A stretch of DNA of 13,555 nucleotides from Balneolaceae bacterium. Lineage in GTDB: Bacteria; Bacteroidota; Rhodothermia; Balneolales; Balneolaceae. The first letter of the stretch is position 1. Each line of letters begins with the position of its first letter. The position numbers and the translations under genes are program-made. This document shows positions 9,900 to 13,555 of the stretch, piece after piece. The stretch spans positions 1 to 13,555 of the forward strand of contig SLGA01000296.1 in the NCBI GenBank assembly GCA_007123985.1. Reading direction: 5' to 3'. The notes beneath the pieces were generated by a model. It did not search any database, was not told where the DNA came from, and saw only the letters and a list, made by a program, of their open reading frames with translations.

Positions 9900-9972
9900 A
9901 TTAAAAAAAGCAGTTTAGTTTGCCTGTCCGCATTTAATCACGGATAAATTTTCTTAATCGGGTCAAATCAAT

Positions 9973-10001
9973 TCAAGATTTTTAATTACTTGATTAAAAT
10001 C
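9973..10001. repeat. AT-rich palindrome upstream of the barrel gene
   Basis: Two overlapping symmetric readings are seen. TCAAG at 9973-9977 mirrors CTTGA at 9989-9993, and GATTTTTAAT at 9977-9986 mirrors ATTAAAATC at 9993-10001 with one bulged base and a 6-nt loop. It lies about 75-100 bp upstream of the barrel start codon. A dimeric regulator's operator would fit, but AT-rich sequence makes such symmetry by chance fairly often. Confidence 0.35.
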
Positions 10002-10069
10002 GCTTATACACTAATCGTGCAGAATCCATTTTTCACACCATTCCCCCTTAAGCAAAAACAAAACTTTTT

Positions 10070-10094
10070 GTAATACATTTAGCAGTATTACTGC
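10070..10094. repeat. Two mutually exclusive hairpins downstream of the lipoprotein gene
   Basis: GTAATAC at 10070-10076 pairs perfectly with GTATTAC at 10085-10091 (8-nt loop). Overlapping it, GCAGT at 10082-10086 pairs with ACTGC at 10090-10094 (3-nt loop). The two stems share bases and cannot form together. On the minus strand the repeat follows the lipoprotein stop by about 50 bp, and next comes a CAAAAA...TTTTTG stretch at 10053-10069, which could act as a weak terminator. Function is not established. Confidence 0.4.
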
Positions 10095-10142
10095 ATCTCA
10101 TGAGTGTTAAAACTTCACAGAAACGGGCTGGCAATTACTCCT

Positions 10143-10604
10143 TTAACAGCGGATACTGAACTCTATGGGCTTTCTCAAACTCTCCACATCACTCTGGGAA
10201 ATGGAACGCGGATGAACATAAGCAGTGCCGCTTATTTCGGTATTCGATACCTCTATATCAAGACCTGTGGTAAGCCAGTGGTTGTAGTATCGACTTGTAG
10301 CAGGCCCATTTCGAACTTCACTAAGATTCACATTGATAAAGTAGTTGTAACCTTCTGAGCCTACATTTGCACGCTGATCAATATCAATTCCTAACAGTGT
10401 ATCATCGGAACTAGCCTGCCAGCGGGTTTCACTTAGCCTGCAGTTTGTCCAGTCTAATGTGTAGGTTATTCCATCAAACTCTATAAAACCTTTATCATCA
10501 GAAGCAGTTGTGCTTTCGGCAGTTCTTGTTTCATTTTCTGCATTGCTGCAGGAAAAAAGTGTTAAAACGGTCAGAATAACTGTCAGATATTTTGCTGTTT
10601 TCAT
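10143..10604 (-). CDS. Small putative lipoprotein of unknown function
   Basis: A 153-aa protein with a lipoprotein signal: a hydrophobic segment followed by the lipobox LFSC, with the lipidated cysteine at residue 19. The residues after it (SNAENE) are polar and acidic, which in Bacteroidota can favour surface display; that is an inference. After a Ser/Thr/acidic linker the mature domain (about 42-153) begins IEFDGITYTLDW and is predicted to be beta-rich. It has exactly two cysteines, Cys55 and the very last residue Cys153, which would tie the domain's ends together as a disulfide. The layout (DG-x-Tyr-Thr, an early Cys, ISGTA, then PIEFSIRC at the end) recalls small mycobacterial LpqH-type antigens, but I hold that only as a structural analogy. 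It stands alone, 243 bp from the barrel operon and 188 bp from the HNH gene. Confidence 0.75.
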   Translation of the reverse strand: MKTAKYLTVILTVLTLFSCSNAENETRTAESTTASDDKGFIEFDGITYTLDWTNCRLSETRWQASSDDTLLGIDIDQRANVGSEGYNYFINVNLSEVRNGPATSRYYNHWLTTGLDIEVSNTEISGTAYVHPRSISQSDVESLRKPIEFSIRC

Positions 10605-10693
10605 CGCTGCTTGTACGTTTGGTTATGTGATTTTCAGATTTAGTTCACATAAACACGAAAAGCGATGATTGAATGGGTCATTGTTGTGCGCAA

Positions 10694-10710
10694 AAATTGA
10701 AACTCAATTT
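10694..10710 (-). terminator. Possible AT-rich terminator hairpin after the HNH gene
   Basis: AAATTGA at 10694-10700 and TCAATTT at 10704-10710 form a perfect 7-bp stem with a 3-nt loop. Read on the minus strand, the 3' arm runs into TTTTTG, a short U tract. It lies about 83 bp past the HNH stop codon. The stem is A/T-rich and therefore weak. Confidence 0.3.
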
Positions 10711-10719
10711 GTAAATAGA

Positions 10720-10762
10720 AATGATTTTTTAAATCTCACCGAATTTTTGGGAGTAAATCATT
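10720..10762. repeat. Long imperfect inverted repeat
   Basis: AATGATTT at 10720-10727 is the exact reverse complement of AAATCATT at 10755-10762. Inside, CTCACC at 10735-10740 can pair with GGGAG at 10749-10753 with one bulge, which leaves a loop of about 8 nt. On the minus strand it begins about 30 bp after the HNH stop, so it may protect or end that transcript. No U tract follows directly. Confidence 0.35.
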
Positions 10763-10792
10763 AAGAAGAGGGTATATTAATTATGCCCAATT

Positions 10793-11290
10793 TTACATAT
10801 AAAGATAAGGCTTCCAGTTTTCCTGAACCCCGCCATTCAGATTTCTGAAAAAGGTGATATGAACTGGCCTGTAGGGTTTTGTTTTGAGTGGCATATTGGC
10901 TTCATCAGGTGTGCGGTTCCCCTTTTTTACGTTGCAGTGGTTACAGGCTGTAACCAGATTTTCCCAGCTGTCTGAACCACCTCTGCTTTTTGGGTAAACG
11001 TGGTCCAGTGTTAGGTCTGTCTTTACACCACAATACTGGCAGGTATGATGATCTCTCTTCATGATATTTCTTCTGGAAAGCACAATTCTTGCATAGGGTA
11101 AACGGATGTACCGGCGCAGACGAATAACGGAGGGGTAAGAAAATTCATCATCAACCGTACGGATTACTTTATCGGGTGCATCATGCAGAAGCTCAGCTTT
11201 CTGTAAAAAAACCAGCTTCACAGATCTCTGTACCGAACAGATACTGATCGGTTGATAATCCTGATTTAGCACCAATACGTCGGAGTTCAT
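10793..11290 (-). CDS. HNH endonuclease family protein
   Basis: A 165-aa stand-alone HNH protein. The N-terminal part (1-75; SDVLVLNQDYQPISI...) is the conserved lead-in seen in bacterial HNH proteins of this type. The nuclease core runs about 78-130: zinc-knuckle cysteines C84-x2-C87 (CQYCG), the LDHVYPKSRGG motif with catalytic-type Asp96-His97, ENL with Asn111, and a second pair C116-x2-C119 followed by Asn120 and KKGNR. All expected HNH/beta-beta-alpha-metal elements are present, so it should bind a divalent metal and cleave nucleic acid. The substrate and role are unknown; such genes are common housekeeping neighbours in Bacteroidota and are not by themselves evidence of a mobile element or defence island. 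The start ATG at 11290 is preceded by ACGAGG, a partial purine-rich RBS. It is transcribed divergently from the DUF72 gene with 245 bp between start codons. Confidence 0.92.
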   Translation of the reverse strand: MNSDVLVLNQDYQPISICSVQRSVKLVFLQKAELLHDAPDKVIRTVDDEFSYPSVIRLRRYIRLPYARIVLSRRNIMKRDHHTCQYCGVKTDLTLDHVYPKSRGGSDSWENLVTACNHCNVKKGNRTPDEANMPLKTKPYRPVHITFFRNLNGGVQENWKPYLYM

Positions 11291-11535
11291 AGCCTCGTGT
11301 AGTTTGCAGGAGTTTACTGTTCAACCCATTTTTCAGGGCTAAAAGAATCAACGTAGTATGGTCTATTTTATTCAAAATTTCAACCAAAATTCAGCTTCTG
11401 CCTGTTCACTCCTATCCTACAATCTGTAAATCAATTGGGTTTAACGTATTAAGCGAACGGATGGCATTCAGATTTTCGTACTAATAGTGAAATGTTGCGT
11501 TTTTTTTGTTTATTGATTGTCAATCATTGCGAACT
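11291..11535. promoter_or_regulatory. Divergent intergenic region, HNH / DUF72 family
   Basis: The 245 bp between two divergent start codons must contain promoters for both genes. For the HNH gene a weak minus-strand candidate is TTTG, 17 bp, then TACGTTG (about 11351-11378). No good plus-strand match was found. No coding sequence is supported. Confidence 0.3.
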
Positions 11536-12402
11536 ATGTACATCAAAAAATATCATATCGGTCTTACCCAGTGGGGGTACAAAGAGTGGACAGGAAACTT
11601 TTTTTCTAAGGATGCAAAGCCCGACCAGTTTTTAAACCAATATGCTTCTGTATTTAACTCGGTTGAGGGAAACACAACATTTTACAGAGTGCCCTCTGCA
11701 GAAACTGTAAAAAAGTGGGGAGAGCAGGTTCCTGATGACTTTAAATTCTGTTTTAAATTTCCTCAGTCCATAACACACTACAAACGGCTCAAAGATGTTC
11801 GCGATGATGTGCTCTCGTTTCTGGATCTCTTCAGCCCCATACGCACCAAACTTGGCCCGTTTCACTTACAACTAAGCTCACAATTTTCCTTCAATGAATT
11901 TGATAAGCTCGAAGCGGTGATCGAATATCTCCCTAATCATTTAAGTTATGCAGTGGAAGTACGACACCCTGATTTTTTTGATAAGAGCAAAAAAGAGCAT
12001 CATTTTACCACACTTCTGAAGAGCTATGGTGTCAATCGCGTGGTTTTTGACACCCGGAAACTTCATTCTGTTACTTCGCGCGAGCCATCTATTCGTGAGG
12101 CGCAGAGAAAGAAGCCAAAAACGCCGGTTCGCTTTCATTCAACCGGAATACACCCTTTTATTCGGTTTGTTGGAGCAAATGATGTTCTGAATAACGAGCC
12201 TTATTTGAAGGAGTGGGCCATCATTGTAGCCGACTGGATTAAAGAATCGAAACATCCCTACATATTCATACATGCGCCCGATACACTGTATGGGCCGGAA
12301 CTGGCCAGGTTTTTTCACTCCGAACTCTCTAAATTAATCGACGTATCACCCATGCCGGAATGGCCGGTAGAAAGGGAAGACAAACAGCTCGGTTTATTTT
12401 AA
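11536..12402 (+). CDS. DUF72 (YecE-like) family protein
   Basis: About 288 aa from the ATG at 11536. The protein begins MYIKKYHIGLTQWGYKEW, the usual opening of DUF72 proteins, whose first strand reads IGxSGWxYxxW. A longer reading from a TTG at 11506 adds ten residues unlike the family and is rejected. Further family features are the EGNTTFYRVP block (about 44-53, the usual E-x-N-x-T-F-Y), FKFCFKFPQSITH, LGPFHLQLSSQF, and YAVEVRHPDFF (about 139-149), all consistent with a TIM-barrel-like fold. The length is within the normal 240-300 range. The biochemical function of DUF72 is not established. The gene is convergent with the fasciclin gene and ends 8 bp before the shared hairpin. Confidence 0.92.
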   Translation: MYIKKYHIGLTQWGYKEWTGNFFSKDAKPDQFLNQYASVFNSVEGNTTFYRVPSAETVKKWGEQVPDDFKFCFKFPQSITHYKRLKDVRDDVLSFLDLFSPIRTKLGPFHLQLSSQFSFNEFDKLEAVIEYLPNHLSYAVEVRHPDFFDKSKKEHHFTTLLKSYGVNRVVFDTRKLHSVTSREPSIREAQRKKPKTPVRFHSTGIHPFIRFVGANDVLNNEPYLKEWAIIVADWIKESKHPYIFIHAPDTLYGPELARFFHSELSKLIDVSPMPEWPVEREDKQLGLF

Positions 12403-12438
12403 CAAAAAAAAGCCGCCCCCCTCTCGGGAAGACGACTT
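12403..12438 (-). terminator. Rho-independent terminator of the fasciclin gene
   Basis: On the minus strand, AAGTCGTC (12438-12431) pairs with GGCGGCTT (12417-12410) through eight pairs, two of them G-U. The stem continues with CCC against GGG around a GAGA tetraloop, and the 3' arm is followed by a run of U. It lies 23 bp after the fasciclin stop. On the plus strand the same two wobble positions become C-A mismatches and no U tract follows, so it is built for the minus-strand gene, although it sits right behind the DUF72 stop. Confidence 0.8.
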
Positions 12439-12461
12439 CGTGGGATCAAAACTTCTGCGAA

Positions 12462-12884
12462 TTATTGTCCCATAATTACTTCGTTGGTAATGTGCACAAG
12501 TCCGTTACTTGCTGCGATGTCCCCATCCTCTATGGCAATGCCAAGGGTTGGTTCAACATCTGCTGCATCAACTTCTCCCTGGAAAAGATGACCAATCACT
12601 ACATTTTGAAGTTGTTCCGGGCTTGCTCTTAACTGATCGAGATCTGCTCCGAGTGCTTCAAATGCTTCGTTTGTAGGTGCTACTACTGTGAATGGACCTT
12701 GTTGGGCGATAACATTATCTAACTCTGTTTCAGCCAATAACTCAGCAAAAATGGTGTGATCCTCACTTGAATTAATGACATCAACAATATTGCCTGACTG
12801 CGCAACAGCTACATTCAAACCTGCCAGAAAAATCACTGCAAATAGTGTAGCAAGTATTGCTGAAACCTTATTCTTTAAATACAT
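12462..12884 (-). CDS. Secreted single-domain fasciclin (FAS1) protein
   Basis: A 140-aa exported protein. Residues 1-28 are a signal peptide (basic LKNK, hydrophobic core, cleavage near AVA-Q). One FAS1 domain fills the rest: the H1 motif GPFTVVAPTNEAFEAL at 63-78, the central VVIGHLFQGEV at 95-105 (the usual Tyr-His is Gly-His here, keeping His99), and the H2 motif NGLVHITNEVI at 127-137, two residues before the end. FAS1 domains act in adhesion or ligand binding outside the cell; the partner here is unknown. The gene is monocistronic, with its own terminator 23 bp downstream and a good promoter candidate upstream. It converges with DUF72 and diverges from prfC. Confidence 0.94.
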   Translation of the reverse strand: MYLKNKVSAILATLFAVIFLAGLNVAVAQSGNIVDVINSSEDHTIFAELLAETELDNVIAQQGPFTVVAPTNEAFEALGADLDQLRASPEQLQNVVIGHLFQGEVDAADVEPTLGIAIEDGDIAASNGLVHITNEVIMGQ

Positions 12885-12922
12885 AATAGTTATTGATTTA
12901 AGTTAATTGTTTTAACGCATTC

Positions 12923-12953
12923 GAAATGTAATTAGGTTATTTCAAATATCAAA
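12923..12953 (-). promoter_or_regulatory. Bacteroidota-type promoter for the fasciclin gene
   Basis: On the minus strand TTTG (12953-12950) is followed after 19 bp by TACATTTC (12930-12923), matching TTTG / TAnnTTTG at seven of eight -7 positions. A start site near 12916 would give a leader of about 30 nt before the ATG at 12884. Confidence 0.5.
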
Positions 12954-12982
12954 GTTTGTATATTTTTACATACATGATTATT

Positions 12983-13026
12983 TGCCTGATTTTTTACGAT
13001 ATTTAAATCAGATACAGTATCAGGCA
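12983..13026. repeat. Nested inverted repeat with alternative pairings
   Basis: TGCCTGAT at 12983-12990 is the exact reverse complement of ATCAGGCA at 13019-13026. Within it, TGATTT at 12987-12992 can instead pair with AAATCA at 13005-13010, and GATACAGTATC at 13011-13021 is itself an 11-nt palindrome. No U tract follows on either strand, so a terminator is unlikely. It lies between two divergent promoters and could be an operator. Confidence 0.5.
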
Positions 13027-13127
13027 GGGAAAACAGTTTTGATGTTTGTAAATGTTAAACCTCTTAAAAGCGTGTTCTTAACCGCTGGAATCAACAAAAT
13101 CGGCCAAAAAAGATAATTTATCCTCTG

Positions 13128-13161
13128 TTGATGTGGCAAAAGGCTGAATTTCGTATCTTTA
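13128..13161 (+). promoter_or_regulatory. Bacteroidota-type promoter for prfC
   Basis: TTG at 13128-13130 is followed after 23 bp by TATCTTTA (13154-13161), close to TAnnTTTG. A start near 13168 would leave about 24 nt before the prfC ATG. No Shine-Dalgarno sequence is seen in front of the ATG. Confidence 0.45.
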
Positions 13162-13191
13162 ATGCTTTGCAAAAATCAGCTATTTCTACAG

Positions 13192-13555
13192 ATGCCACAA
13201 AGTGATACGATAACAAAACCGAATAAAATCAGCACCGAAGCGAATAAGCGCAGAACCTTTGCTATTATTTCGCATCCGGATGCCGGCAAAACCACTCTTA
13301 CCGAGAAGCTTCTTCTCTACGGGGGCGCCATTCATGAAGCGGGTTCAATACGCCAGAGAAAAGCCGCCCGCTATGCAGCATCCGACTGGATGGCCATCGA
13401 AAAAGAGCGTGGAATTTCAGTAACATCATCGGTTCTTCGTTTTGAAAAAGACGGTATCAAATACAATCTGCTCGACACACCCGGGCACAAAGACTTTTCA
13501 GAAGATACCCTGCGCACTCTTGTAGCGGCCGACTCCGGCCTTATGGTAATTGACG
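13192..13555 (+). CDS. prfC: Peptide chain release factor 3 (RF3), N-terminal part
   Basis: The first 121 codons of RF3, the translational GTPase that recycles class I release factors after termination; the gene runs off the right edge. A short tail (1-19) precedes RRTFAIISHPDAGKTT, which holds the P-loop (residues 28-35). The RF3-specific SDWM-x-IEKERGISVTSS (switch I) is at 64-80. Switch II DTPGHKDFSEDTLRTL is at 95-110, then LMVID. Lys100 replaces the Glu of the Escherichia coli type; from memory HKDF is the usual form in Bacteroidota RF3, so it supports the lineage and is not a defect. The ATG at 13192 gives the family-typical distance to the P-loop. It is divergent from the fasciclin gene. 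Confidence 0.97.
   Translation, partial: MPQSDTITKPNKISTEANKRRTFAIISHPDAGKTTLTEKLLLYGGAIHEAGSIRQRKAARYAASDWMAIEKERGISVTSSVLRFEKDGIKYNLLDTPGHKDFSEDTLRTLVAADSGLMVID

Larger units (their letters stand above)
9900..10142. promoter_or_regulatory. AT-rich leader of the three-gene operon
   Basis: The 243-bp gap between the lipoprotein stop and the barrel start must hold the operon promoter unless transcription reads through from the lipoprotein gene. I could not find a convincing TTG / TAnnTTTG pair; the best minus-strand reading (TTTG, 17 bp, TATCCGTG) is weak. The region contains inverted repeats at 9973-9993 and 10070-10094, listed separately. No coding sequence is supported. Confidence 0.35.
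10605..10792. other. Spacer between HNH and lipoprotein genes
   Basis: A 188-bp non-coding stretch downstream of the HNH gene and upstream of the lipoprotein gene (both minus). It contains two inverted repeats (10694-10710 and 10720-10762) and presumably the lipoprotein promoter, for which I see no clear match to the Bacteroidota consensus. Confidence 0.4.
12885..13191. other. Divergent intergenic region between fasciclin gene and prfC
   Basis: 307 bp without a gene. It holds a promoter candidate for each divergent gene (12923-12953 minus, 13128-13161 plus) and a nested inverted repeat at 12983-13026 between them. I see no ORF or recognisable RNA. Confidence 0.6.

Noticed and set aside
10793..11290. 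HNH gene as a sign of a defence island, intron or mobile element
   Set aside because: No reverse transcriptase, intron boundary, restriction or phage partner is nearby, and the neighbours are ordinary genes.
11193..11387. 64-codon frame overlapping the HNH start region
   Set aside because: It overlaps the 5' end of the well-supported HNH gene in another frame and has no recognisable features.
11506..11535. Longer DUF72 protein starting at a TTG codon
   Set aside because: The ten extra residues do not resemble the family, whose members begin just before the IGxxxWxYxxW strand; the ATG at 11536 fits.
13486..13491. Lys in RF3 switch II (HKDF) as a damaged G domain
   Set aside because: From memory this variant is normal in Bacteroidota RF3, and all other GTPase motifs in the visible part are intact.
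1..13555. CRISPR array, tRNA, insertion sequence
   Set aside because: No regularly spaced direct repeats, cloverleaf pattern, transposase or terminal repeats were seen.

Overview
The window reads as a chromosomal stretch of a moderate-to-low GC member of the Bacteroidota/FCB group, most likely Balneolota/Rhodothermota-like or a related marine lineage. The support is indirect. There are FN3 and carboxypeptidase-regulatory-like surface proteins, a giant secreted protein whose N-terminus resembles the Bacteroidota 'TANFOR' type, an HKDF variant of the RF3 switch II, little Shine-Dalgarno signal, and two plausible promoters of the Bacteroidota type (TTG near -33, TAnnTTTG near -7). The genus cannot be fixed from this sequence.

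Left two thirds (165-9899, minus strand): a tight three-gene run, read right to left. It encodes a 578-aa predicted outer-membrane beta-barrel, a secreted protein of about 1959 aa with an N-terminal TANFOR-like region, an FN3-like module, several carboxypeptidase-regulatory-like beta-sandwiches, a very long beta-rich region and a cysteine-containing C-terminus, and a 701-aa secreted protein with about five FN3 domains. The gaps are 12 bp and 0 bp (TAA directly followed by ATG). All three have signal peptides, so the products should meet at the outer membrane or cell surface. This is the part of the window that could be an undescribed surface system: a barrel, a giant fibre-like or scaffold protein and an FN3 adaptor. 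Its function cannot be read from sequence.

Middle (9900-11535): a 243-bp AT-rich leader with palindromes, a small lipoprotein (minus) of unknown function with a disulfide-compatible cysteine pair, a 188-bp spacer with two inverted repeats, and a stand-alone HNH endonuclease (minus). The HNH gene is divergent from the next gene.

Right (11536-13555): a DUF72/YecE-family gene (plus) converges on a secreted single-FAS1 (fasciclin) gene (minus), with a strong hairpin terminator between them that favours the minus strand. A 307-bp divergent intergenic region carries a good promoter candidate for each flanking gene and a nested inverted repeat between them. The window ends inside prfC (release factor 3, plus), of which the first 121 codons are visible.

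No tRNA, rRNA, CRISPR array, insertion sequence, phage gene or other mobile element is seen.
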